A stretch of 64,000 nucleotides of DNA from Mrakia gelida. Lineage: Eukaryota; Basidiomycota; Tremellomycetes; Cystofilobasidiales; Mrakiaceae. Shown one piece after another: positions 37,805 through 48,105 of this stretch (positions within the stretch are counted from its first letter, which is position 1; the number at the start of each line of letters is the position of its first letter). The stretch spans positions 1,054,001-1,118,000 of the forward strand of contig BRON01000007.1 in the NCBI GenBank assembly GCA_024345305.1, read 5' to 3'. The notes under the pieces are model-generated. The model did no database searches and was not told the DNA's origin. It saw only the letters and a list, made by a program, of their open reading frames with translations. The position numbers were made by a program, and so were the translations under genes.

Positions 37805-38651
37805 ATGGCCCCTAAGCCCGCTTCCACCACCGCCTCCAAGGCTCCCGCTCAGAAGGCTCGTGAGTACAGACCTCCTCCCCACCTCTCCTCCTTGTCTTCT
37901 CTCACCCTCGACAGCTCGTTCTGACCTTCTCCTTCCCTTGCTCTCCCTTCCTCTTCTACAGCCGCCTCCAAGGCCCCTGCTTCCAAGGCTCCCGCTAAGA
38001 AGTCTACCACCTCCAAGGCTCCTAAGGCTGAGGGTGACAAGAAGAAGAGGAACAAGAAGCGAGTCGAGACCTACTCCTCCTACATCTACAAGGTCCTCAA
38101 GCAGGTTAGTCTTCCTTCCCAAACTCTTCTCCTCCTCTTTCTCGTCCTCCTCGTGGTGGTACGATGGATATCGGTTCATGGTGGCCAAAAGGGCGACCGT
38201 GTTTGCGTTTTCGTCGAGCTTCAGAGCTGACTCTTCCCTCTCCTCCTCCTCCCCTTCCCTCTCCCTCCTCCCTCAGGTCCACCCCGACACTGGTATCTCC
38301 AACAAGGCCATGTCCATCCTCAACTCCTTCGTCAACGACATCTTCGAGCGAATCGCCTCCGAGGCTTCCAAGCTCGCTTCCTACAACAAGAAGTCCACCA
38401 TCTCCTCGCGAGAGATCCAGACCGCCGTCCGACTCATCCTCCCCGGAGAGCTTTCCAAGCACGCTATCTCGTTCGTCCATCTTTCCTCTTCTTCCCTTCT
38501 CCCCTTCCATCCATCCCTCTCCTCTTCGCCTTCTCGCACTCGTCCATGCCTCAGCTCGCTGACCTCTTCCCTCCTCCCTCCCTTCCTTCTCGTTCGTCTT
38601 CACAGTGAGGGTACCAAGTCGGTCACCAAGTTCTCTTCCTCCTCCAAGTAG
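37805..38651 (+). CDS. HTB1: histone H2B
   Basis: A core nucleosomal histone of about 145 residues from four exons. The N-tail carries repeated [12 protein letters not shown] units and ends in a basic patch. The core reads [60 protein letters not shown] and [20 protein letters not shown]. The C-terminus [12 protein letters not shown] keeps the conserved lysine (about Lys139) that is monoubiquitinated in yeast (Lys123). The third donor is GTTCGT rather than GTGAGT. The start is the ATG at 37805 in MAPKPAST. Confidence 0.97.
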
Positions 38652-39123
38652 AGTCCCTTAGGGTTCTGACTCGGGTTGGATTTTCGTAAAGGGGGTGGCT
38701 CGCTCGTTCTGGCTATTTTGGGAGGGAACGTAGAGTCTTAGGGTTGGAGGATCCAGGAGGTTTGGAAGGTCGCCCGTCTTTGTTGTTTTTCGCTTTTCGC
38801 TCTTCTTCTTTTACGATTCATGTCGCAACGAAACACAAACTCTCTTCTCTCTCTTGACCCGCAAGCTCTCTCGCCTTCGTTCTTCGTCGTTGTTGAGTGA
38901 GATGTGTAGAAGAGGACGTGACGGCGACGCGACGAAGAAGGAGGCGACGAGCCTGAACCTCTCGACTCCTTCCCTCCTGCTCACGCCCATCTCCTCCTCT
39001 TCCCTTCCTTTCTCCCAGCTCTTTCGTCTCCCTCTCTTTCAGGTCAGCCTCTCTCCTCTCCTCTGGAGCCGACGTTCACACGAGCTGATCTCGAAACTTC
39101 CTCCAGACGCAACGAAGGCAACG
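38652..39123. other. intergenic spacer H2B - F-box-like gene
   Basis: A 472-bp spacer with the H2B 3' UTR (T-rich) and the leader of the next gene. No gene is seen. Confidence 0.45.
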
Positions 39124-40807
39124 ATGCTTCCCTCCTTTGGTCCCTTCCTTCCTCCCGAGGTCGTTCGACGCATCATCCTCGCTGGATCTCCCGGCCAACC
39201 TACAGACAAGGACCCAGAGGTCGACTACGAGTTTCTGAAGACGGCTTGTCTCGTTCATTCCGAGTGGAAGGTGAGTCAGAAAGAGGAGATGTGAAGGAGG
39301 AGGAGGGAGGGAGGCGGGGTTGAGCTCGACGAGAGAGAGGAGGGAAGGAGTGGGTCTCTGGCCGCTGGGACAGAACTGGGGAGGGCAGTGGAGCCTTCTC
39401 TATATTTTGAAGTATGCAGAGGAGGCTTAGCTGCTCTATGGAGTTGAGTTGGCTGCAGGACGAGGAGGTGGGAGCCCAGCACAAGAAGGAAGACGAGGTT
39501 CGAGCTCGCGACACCCACCTTCCCGTCCTCTTCTCTTCTTTCCGCGGCTGACTCTCGGTTTTCGCCAACAGGACATCTCTCTGCCTCTGATCTACTCTAC
39601 CGTTATCGTTCCACCTGCCAAAACCGTCTCCTTCCTCGCTACAATCCACACCCACCCCACTCGAACTCGATGGATCAAGTCGCTCGTCGTTGCGGAACTG
39701 TCGACCTCGGACTTCTTCATGGGAGAGACCCAGCAGTTCGAAACTGAGGTTCGGACCTTCATCATCTTCTTCCGAACCGTGGTTCGTTTCGAGTGGCCCC
39801 TCCTCGTCCAACTCGGCTCGACCTACGTTCCCATCTCGTACGGAAGTCTCATCGCGTCGTTCCTCGCCCGATGCCCTTCGTTGATGACGGCCGAGGTCCA
39901 CATCCTCGAGGACGGAAGAGCCACCAGGACGGAAACGAGGAAGGCTATGGACGAGCTCGCCGATGCTCTTCGAAGGGTCAGGAGTCTCACCCTCGAGGAA
40001 GAACCGGACAGGTTTGGTCGAGAGCGACATCCTTTCCTCATCCACCTCGGACGACCAGCTTTGACAACTCCCTCCTTCATCACCTCGCTCGACCTACGAG
40101 GGACGGGGAACGTCTTCGGACCCCGAACGGACGCAGCCTACAAACGAATTGCGTCAAATCTCCTTCATCTCACCCTCGAAGACGTCCCGGACGAAGAAGA
40201 CGACGATCCACCTCTCCTCCCTCCCTTCCTCCATCACTCGCCCCGTCTCCAATCCTTCTCCATCCTCACCACGAACCAGTTTGACGATGATGGCTACGGA
40301 TCCAACATCTTTTCGGACGGTCATCCTTCGCTCGAGGAGGTCGGACTCAGGCTTCTTTGGGGACGCGACTTCGGGAGGACGATGGACTCTCCGAACAGCA
40401 CCCTCGTCGACGAGGAACTAGGGGCCATCGAACGCCTCCTCGACCATCTCCGTCCCCTCACTCCCGTCTCTGGATTCTCATCCTCCTCTTCCTCCTCCTC
40501 TCCCAACTTCCCTCGACTCAAAGCCTTCCATCTCCTCCGAACCAACTTCGTTCGTCCTGGTTTCGTCAAGCCGGACAACCCTACATCAAGGAAGAAGCTA
40601 GCCAACGAGATCGAGGTTTGGAAGATTATCTACCAAGGGTATCAAGAAGAGGGGGGATGGTTGAAGTGGGACGAGACTCAGGTGATGTGGGAGAGGGTGG
40701 TGAAGTTGTGTCGAGCGAGAGGGCTGGAGTTGAGGGACGACGAGGGAGTTGTTTGGGAGGATGGGATGGGCCTGGGGAACTCGATTGGACAGGTGATGTG
40801 GTACTGA
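39124..40807 (+). CDS. F-box-like / LRR-type protein, paralog of the gene at 31135-32781
   Basis: Two exons (39124-39270 and 39572-40807) give about 460 residues. The N-terminal LPPEVVRRIILAGSPG and VDYEFLKTACLVHSEWK match the paralog's first exon, and the intron falls at the same place. Shared body motifs are SLIASFLARCPSLMT, HPFLIHLGRPALTTPSFITS, AYKRIASNLLHLTLED, PFLHHSPRLQSFSILT, FSDGHPSLEEVGLRLLWGRD and the C-terminal CRARGLELRDDEGVVWED then GMGLGNSIGQVMWY. It therefore arose by duplication from, or with, the minus-strand copy about 6 kb upstream, and now lies in the opposite orientation. A role as a substrate adaptor in SCF ligases is inferred from the N-terminal F-box-like pattern only. 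Confidence 0.82.
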
Positions 40808-42135
40808 GATAGGTGAGTGCGTGCTTCGCTGCTTCGTCACTCCGCCTGCGACTTGTAGGCTGACTTTCCTCGCACTTCTCGCTTTCGTTCGATTCAGCAA
40901 GCCCGGGCCACTCGCGTCTCGACGTCGTTCGCATTCTCTTTACTTTACCTTACGCACACGAGCCATCTTCTCTTACCACTTCTTATCCGATGAGCACTCG
41001 ATACCAAATTTGATACCCATACATCGATCTCCTTCGTAACTGCTCTCGTCCCGCTGAGTCCTCTCCGACCTTCGTCGATGTTCGTCCTGAGTCGGCCCGT
41101 CGCGTCGACGTCTCCGCCTCTCTTTGAAGGAACTTCGCTCCCTTCTCCGACTCGTTGCAGAACTCGCCTGGCCTCGAGCGAGACCTCAGAACGAGTCGCT
41201 GGCTCTTCGAGTCGGACTCAAAAATCCTCCTTGTCCAGTCCAGACTGAAATTTCTCGCCGAACTGAAAGAAAGATTCAAGCGTCGAGACGTCGATCTCGC
41301 CTCTGCTCTCTCGATCGCTTCCGTCCTTCGAGCATTTTTTTTTCGCGCGTCCTTTTTGCTGCCCTTGCGAGCACAGCCTCACCTCTAGATCTCCTCAACT
41401 TGCTCTTCCTCTCCGCCTCGTTTGTCCTAGCCTTTCATCAAAAACCGAAGCCTTCACCGTTTTCGTTAGAGATCGGTCGAAGCGCTGGCTCAGGGAGAAT
41501 GCGAGGCTCCTGATGAAGAAAATAATAGGTTACCAAACTCGTTATGTCATCTTCTCGCATTGCCCAAGTTCCTCCTCGGAGTGATTTGGGTGTGGGAAGA
41601 CAGTTTTCGGGCCTCTTCGTTGACGGCCTGGTTTACAGACGAGCGCGGCGGACAAGAAGGGGACAAGCTTTCAGGTCCTGATGAGGAAGAACTTATAGAA
41701 GTCTAAAAAAAAGCACAAACAGACTCAAGGGTCGAAAAAATAGAAGAGAAGCTTCCAATCAAAGCCGACAATCCTTTTTGCCGTCGAAAGCGAGCTCGTC
41801 CTTCAGTTCTCATCGCGTGGGGAGCTCTCAGATTCCTCTCGAATACCTCCTCTCCGAGATGTCTGTCAGATGACTCTCGCTGTTGTGCATGAAGCTTAAT
41901 CGGAGGAGAGACGAAGAGATCAAGCGATGGAAGCAGACGCGTCGTCCTCCTTGTCAGGTTTGAACGACTTGCTCGAAGGAAATGCGAGGGCGGCGGTCAG
42001 TTTCAGCTCATCAGAAGCAGAAGGACGAAGCAAAAAACAGTTACGGCTTTAAACAGTGTCGTGCATACGAAGACAAAACATATAGAGGTCCGGATATATA
42101 AAAAAACCGACGCGTCTCAAAGCACAACCGCCTAA
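40808..42135. other. convergent intergenic region
   Basis: A 1328-bp tail-to-tail spacer between two F-box-type genes, unusually long for convergent genes here. The part from about 41500 to 41770 is AT-rich, and 42060-42110 holds several TATA-like tracts. Two GACGCGTC octamers occur (41936, 42109). I could not find a tRNA, snRNA or coding frame in it. Confidence 0.4.
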
Positions 42136-42963
42136 TCAATCCCTTCCCCACTGAGCCCATTGCTCCACCTCAACAGCAAAGAAACCCTCTTCCTTCCCTG
42201 AGCTCTTGATGAACGATTTGAGCTTCTTCTTCTCCGATTCCGTTCTCACGACGATCCGAAGGTGCTCGAGCGCAGGGCAGAGACGAAGGAGCAACTGAGC
42301 CGTCTCCTTGCCCACTCGATCGATCGAAGGATGATGCGAGCTCACCTCGGGAAAGAGGGTAGCCGTCGTGACTGCTCTGAACGGCGAGGTTGGAAGGAGG
42401 TAGAGGTCTGAAAGGCGAGGAGGGGCTCTTGTGTCGAAAGCGACGCGAACGAAGGCCAAACGTCGAAGTCTCGTCCATCCGCTGATGCTGGCGACCGTCG
42501 CGAGACCAGGATCTTGAGTCTCGTACCAGTCCCTCTTGCAGAGGCCGAGCTCGACGGGGTTCAAGCAGCGGAGCAGGGGGAGAAGAGGTCGGAGTTGAGA
42601 GGGGTAGATGAGTCGAAGACGTTCGAGTTGTAGACCGGCTCCCTGTTGAAGCGAACGAGGGAGAGGTCCCAGGTCGTAAGAGCCTCTCCAGTCTCGGATA
42701 TCGATGGTGAGGTCCCTGATGATGCTCCACTCCTCTCGCTTCGACTGAGCGTACTCCAGAGCGAATTGAGGTCCAAGACGAAGGAGTCCGGGGATGAAGA
42801 ACGACTCGACCTGGCTCCAAGATCGAAGGTCGACTTTGACGTAGAGGATCCTGATCGCGACGGCGTGGAGATGCTGGGAGACTCGAGCGACGGCTGCGAA
42901 GTCCTTTCGAGGTAGGTAGGAGAGGATGTGGGATTGAAGCTCGTTGGGGATGGAGGAGAGCAT
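42136..42963 (-). CDS. F-box domain protein
   Basis: A single coding exon of 275 residues. The N-terminus has a canonical F-box: LSSIPNELQSHILSYLPRKD, then FAAVARVSQHLHAVAIRILY, which should bind Skp1. The rest holds leucine-rich segments such as LERLRLIYPSQLRPLLPLLR, RRLAFVRVAFDTRAPPRLSD and LLLRLCPALEHLRIVVRTES. It is not closely similar to the two F-box-like paralogs nearby. Upstream on the minus strand are two good introns (GTGAGTGG...CTGACC...CAG from about 43070, and GTGAGT...CTGACC...CAG from about 43215). They place this ATG as the first in the spliced leader, so the gene probably has 5' UTR introns. Confidence 0.8.
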   Translation of the reverse strand: MLSSIPNELQSHILSYLPRKDFAAVARVSQHLHAVAIRILYVKVDLRSWSQVESFFIPGLLRLGPQFALEYAQSKREEWSIIRDLTIDIRDWRGSYDLGPLPRSLQQGAGLQLERLRLIYPSQLRPLLPLLRCLNPVELGLCKRDWYETQDPGLATVASISGWTRLRRLAFVRVAFDTRAPPRLSDLYLLPTSPFRAVTTATLFPEVSSHHPSIDRVGKETAQLLLRLCPALEHLRIVVRTESEKKKLKSFIKSSGKEEGFFAVEVEQWAQWGRD

Positions 42964-44630
42964 GGGGAGGAAGGAGGAGGTCGAGCTGACGGCGAAGGAC
43001 GAAGAGCTCGAGGTCAGCGTTGGGTTCGCTCTCGATTATTAGCATTGTAGGCAGGCGCGTCCACTCACTATGAGTTCAGACTGTCTGACAGAAGCGAAGA
43101 GCGACGAGAATCGACGAGGTGACGGCGAAGATGGAGCTGAGGAGGAGGCGGAGGCGGAGGTCAGCTCCTCTCTTCCTTTGAGTCCCACCACATTCCTGCT
43201 ACAAAGACTCACCGAGTTACCCTTCTATCCGAAAATTCGTGTGCGAGCCTATGGATCGGTGAAAAAAGAGATTTTGTCGTGTGAGATTGTGGTTGTCAGG
43301 TGCGACTCAAGACCCGAGGTCGAAATCGAAGGACGAGCTCGCCCCTCCTCCCTCCTTCCCTTTCCTTCAACCGCCTCCCCTTCCAGGCTCGAGGTTCAGG
43401 TTCCTTGCCGTCGGGCTCGTACTTCCGAGGGGGGTTGCGCAGGTTCCTTGGTCAGTCCGAGTCCGAACCTCCCCCCTTCCCTCTGCATTCCTTCTTGCGA
43501 GGGCTTTCACGAGAATCAGGGTCGCTCCCTCTCTCCTTCACCTCGTGTTCCGCTCGTCTTATAGCTCGCTCGTCGTCGCTGCTCGTCGTCGAACTCCTCA
43601 GGGAGGATCGCTCGTACTTCACTTCACTTCGTCCTCTTTTCGTTCGGCTCGTTAGAGTCTGGGTCGTAGATGGTCGTGGTGGATGTCGTCGACCTCGCTC
43701 CATGCCTTCATGGCAGCACGACGACCGCTCCCTACTTCTTGAGAACGTGCAGCCGCAGATCCACGTATCCCGCTGTAGGCTTTCACATGAGGGGAACATA
43801 GACGTGCTCTGGAAGAGGTTCCTCGCCTCTTGCTCACGCTGGAGGTGAGATTCTTCCTCCATCTCGTCTCTCCTCGCTCTCGACCTTAACAATCGAGCAT
43901 GCATCTCTTCCCCTTCCAACCTCCCTTCATTCCAAGCCACTTCCTCTTTCCGTCTCCCCTCGTACTCGTGCTCTTGATTCATCTTTTCCCTCGGGAGAGG
44001 TGCTTCGTTCTCGGATCCCCGGTTGCGCCTTCGTCCAGCTTCGCTGTTCTCGAACGCTCGACTGGGTTTGGGGAGGTGGATCGACAACGGCAGGGAGGAG
44101 CAATCGATGGCCTTCCATCTTGCTACCCTTTGGCGAGCGAATGGTCATACCTTTGGTGTGCCGTCGCTCGTATCCCGTTCTCTGCTTCTTCTCCGCCGGG
44201 AGGAGAAGGACGTCGGGAGGTCGTCTTCCCTCTTTCAAACGACGCGAGCGTCCGAGAGGAAAGGCGGCTCTCTTTTCAGCTTTCTTGCTGTGTCTCGTTG
44301 AGACGCTGGTAGGCTGAGAGGAGATCTAGTCGGAAGTGTTTGCTCGTGATCGAGAGAGAGGGGAGCTGGAGACGAAGACGAGAAGGGACGAAGGAGATGG
44401 GTCGTTGTTCGGTCTTCCTCGAGGTTCCAACGCCTCTTCGCGGGTTTAGCGTCTCAACCTCGACCCAGCTGGTATAAAACGTCGTGCTCTCATCAGGAAC
44501 GGAGGCGAGAGTCGAGACAAGCCGAAAGAAAGTAGCAACGCGTCGCGACGAGCTGTGTCTTTCCCCGACCTCGCACCACCCTCTCACACTCGAAGAAACG
44601 ACATGAAACCCAAGATGACAAGACTCTAAT
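42964..44630. other. intergenic region with probable 5' UTR introns of the F-box gene
   Basis: A 1667-bp stretch between two minus-strand genes. The part next to the F-box gene shows two introns on the minus strand, so 42964-43260 is probably its 5' UTR. Beyond that, long overlapping frames on both strands (for example minus 43452-44087 and plus 43899-44312) lack family similarity. A TATA-like GTATAAAA lies near 44471. I cannot support a gene here. Confidence 0.35.
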
Positions 44631-47571
44631 CTAACTCACGTTCAACTGACCAGCGAAAAACCTCCCCGTCCCAGCCTTCCCCTTCAGATGCTCGGGCAAA
44701 GACACGTCCCTTTCTCCCTTCGCCCAACCCTTCTCCTCCATCCTCGCCCTCGCAACCGCCTCCCAATCCGTCCTGATCAACGCGTCAACCCTCGCGTCTA
44801 GAGCTTTGACGGTCATCTCAGGAGGGACACTATCAAACCCAACCAACCGAACAAAACGAGAGTCAGCAAGGCTCGACTCGAGGTCGACAAAACGAAGACG
44901 CGTCGAACTCCCAACCTCCCGATCGGCGTCTCGGCTGCCTTCTTGACCGTATCGATGAGGTCCTGCATCGGTCCATTGAGATTAACCGAATAGACATAAG
45001 GAGGACCTATTTGAGCTGCAATGGCGTGTTGGTGGGAGTCGCGGAAGGCCTCCCAGCCGAGAGGAAGCGGGTTTTCTTTAAAGTAGGGAAGAACGACGGG
45101 GACGCTGTGGAAAAGGCGAGGTCAGTCTAGCTGAGGGGAAAAAAGAAACGAAGAGGATGGGAGAGAAGATGGGGACGACGAACCCTTGGCAGCTGGAGGA
45201 GGAAAAGCGAGAAGAAAGGGGGAAAGGACGACGGTGAGTTGAGTTGAGCGACGGAGCGAGGGAGCCGTTTGGGATGAAAGAGGAGAAGAAGAAGGGAGAC
45301 GTACAGGGCTGCATAAGGAGAGGGTGATATCCCAGGTCTTCCGATCCCTAGCATAACTTTAGCTGAGCCCTGGGGATGACGAGCGAGGGAGGATCAAGAC
45401 GTGAGTCAGAACGCGTCTCGTCTGCAGCGAGTGGAACGTGAGCGAAGCAACTCACCACCACCACACTGTACTCCTCCTTAGAGAGTCTTCCGACAGTCCT
45501 GATACCGAATGGAAGCTGATTGGGATCGTCCTCGTCTCGACCTTTGGCGGTAGTGAAGAGTTCAAGACCTGTATCGTTGATGAGCGAAGCGTATAGGGAG
45601 GGAGGCCAGGCTTCGGGTGCGTTGAAGTACTCGTTGTCTGTGAAACAGGCAAGGAGAGAGTCAGGAGATGGAAAGATGGGATGACTGGATGGTAGGGTGT
45701 ACGTACACTTGGCGAGAACGAAGACGGAGTCGTTGCGTTCTGAGGGAGGAACAACGTCGACGTCGTTGCAGCCTTCGAAACTGTATCCGCTGGCGAAGCG
45801 AGGAGACCAGAGTCAGCTCGAGGAATGTGAAGGTATTTGGGAGGAGTGCGCTCACAGGTAGGTATGATTATCCGGCATCTGCGAACAAGAACAAAGAGCA
45901 GGTCAGGTTTCAGTCGAAGACGCGACAAAAGCTCGTTTACTCACTTGATACGGCCTGGAGAGGGGAAAGCGGATCAGTATCTCGTCTCATGCTACTCCGG
46001 TACCAGAATAAAACACTTACGTCAAAGTCCACTCGCTTCCCAAAGGGTTAAACGACCATGCTCTTTCGGGCTGAATGTCAGAAACCAACAACGACGAGCT
46101 CAATCATCCGTCTCTTCCTCTCGCTCGTAGTTCAGAGGGACGTCACTCACGGCTTGCCAAAAGGCCGCTCCAGGTATCGATCCCCAGAAAGTGAGAGCAA
46201 ACAGCTTCCAAGGAGGGCTGCGAGAGAAGAAGACGAGTCAGCGACGCCTCGTTCGCCTCGTTCTCGTTTGGGCAGCATGCGACTCACATCCCTCCAGGAT
46301 TCAGGCTACTCGCGACGCAGTGCTGCTGGTCTCCGAAGCAGTCGACCATGGCTGTTCACGAGCGAAAAGAAAAGCCAATCAGCCTTGGGAGAGGGAGGAT
46401 AGGGAAAGAGTTAAGATGCGAAACGCAACGAACCCTGATCGGTCATCCATATCTGAGTGATCATGTCTCCGAGCTTGGACCAGAGATAGAGAAGGTCGTG
46501 GTCTTCGAAGACCAGAGAGTAGTGGCCTTGCTTCTCTAGCGAGACGGACTGGTGAGAACCGAGGGCCGAGCGGGTCAGCTTGAAGTTCGAACGCGTCGAT
46601 CGAGCGAGAGCGGGAGGGTGGTTGGGTGGGCTGAAATAGAAGTGAAGGGCAGAACAGAAGATAAGGAATCAGGAAGAGAGACTGACCACCGGAGCTAGCC
46701 ATATCACTTCGCCTGTTGTGCTGCAGCTGAAGAAGGTAGCGAGAAGAGATGGTCAGCTCGAGAGAGGTCGAGATCAGGAGAAAGACGCGTCGTCGACGAG
46801 AACCAAACGTACTGATCCAATCCGCAGACGAAGTACAGCTCCGTGACAACGACGACCTGAAAGGAGAAGAAGGTTTTAGCTCGAGGCAGCTTTTGGTGAG
46901 CTCGAATGGAAGCAAAAGAGAGCTCACCCTGGGGACCTCGGTCGCGCATCTTCCTCTTCCCTGCTCCCCGTCCTTGAGACACTTGATGAGCAGGCCGAAC
47001 ATCCTCTCGTTGTGGGTACCGTTCATCCCTATGCCGCCGAAGGTTTCCATGCTGGCGAGGCGAGAGAGGTAGTCTCTGCGCAGAACAGAGAGCTTAGTGG
47101 AGGAGAGAGGGGGGAGGGAGGGATGGGAGGTGTTCGTCGAGTTCGAGGGAGGGGAGGGAGAAGTTGTGAGGAGTGATTTCGCCGGCGGTACTGCAAGAGC
47201 GTTCGGAAGGAGTATGGTTAGTCCAAGCTGGAGGATTAATGATCTTGGAAGAACGAGGACTACGAACCTTCGAGAGGCGCAGACTCGTCGTTCAACGAAG
47301 ACGTCGCGAGCTCACCAAGCTGACCTTTCCTCCCCTCCTCGCTCTCTTCCGCCTCCCACTCTCCCTCTCCGACTCCGCCACCTCCCCAAACAGCTCCTGC
47401 CTCCTCCTCAGCAACCCTCGGTGGCTCGAACTCCTTGCCCTCGTCGCCAAAGTCCAGCATGGCGAGCTGGAGCCGAGAGGGGGATGGTGAGCTCGATGAA
47501 AGAACGAAGAAGAAGAGAACGGCGAGGGAGACCGCGATCGAAATCAGACGAGTTCGTCCTTTGGCAGCCAT
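44631..47571 (-). CDS. glycosyltransferase family 18 (MGAT5-like) type II membrane protein
   Basis: A Golgi-type glycosyltransferase of family GT18, whose animal member MGAT5 adds beta-1,6-GlcNAc to N-glycans; the fungal acceptor is not known. The start MAAKGRTRLISIAVSLAVLF gives a short cytosolic tail and one membrane anchor, followed by a Pro/Ser-rich stem. The catalytic part is spread over many exons. Recognisable pieces are METFGGIGMNGTHNERMFGL, LLYLWSKLGDMITQIWMTDQ, SFNPLGSEWTLT, NHTYLGYSFEGC and, near the end, KVMLGIGRPGISPSPYAAL, PVVLPYFKENPLPLGWEAFR and IGPPYVYSVNLNGPMQDLID. These correspond to the MGAT5 segment with GLGFPYEGPAPLEA and FIGRPHVWTVDLN. The terminal GQLNVS stop overlaps a possible GTGAGT donor, so the last residues are uncertain. 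GACGCGTC occurs in two of its introns. Confidence 0.82.
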
Positions 47572-48105
47572 AGTCAAGGTCGAGGAGGTCGTAGTGGTTG
47601 AAGAGAAGGGAGCCGAGGAGGGAGATTGAGGTCGAAGCTGAAAGATCAGTCTCACCCTCCCGCCGACGTTGAGTCTTGCCCGGCGAGATCAGCCACGTTT
47701 TTCGACGTCGAGCATTCCGAGAGCGAGATTGGATGGCGACTCGAGAGATGTGCGATGATCATCTTTCAGTGCTGTGTTAGTGAGGAACACCTCGAAAAGT
47801 AGGATTGGAGGTGGATGGAGTTTGAAGAGAGAAGCGAAACGAAGGAGCGTTGACCGTTTTCGTTGTCGTTTCGACGCGTCTTTTGAAAGTTTCGAACCTC
47901 AATCAAGCTGAGAACGACACAGAAATCCAGCTTCTGATCAGTTTTGTCGCTCTGGCGTAACATAAATCGTCGAAAAAGTAATAGTTCTGAGGACGGACTC
48001 AAACGCTCCTCGAGCTGACCTCCTCGACGCCCTCCTCTCCTCGTCCAACCTCTCGCTGCTCCTCCCTCCCTCCCCTTCTCCTTTCCCCTCCCCCCCCCCC
48101 AAAGC
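47572..48105. promoter_or_regulatory. divergent intergenic region GT18 / striatin
   Basis: A 534-bp head-to-head spacer that should contain both promoters. A GACGCGTC palindrome lies at 47873-47880. The striatin side ends in a C-only run just before its ATG. Confidence 0.45.

Noticed and set aside
43452..44087. Charged minus-strand frame of 211 codons
   Set aside because: No ATG at its start, no family similarity, and the opposite strand is equally open.
44600..44640. GTGAGT at the end of the GT18 gene as a donor to another exon
   Set aside because: No CTGAC branch or good acceptor with conserved sequence downstream; the TAG inside it is taken as the stop, with some doubt.
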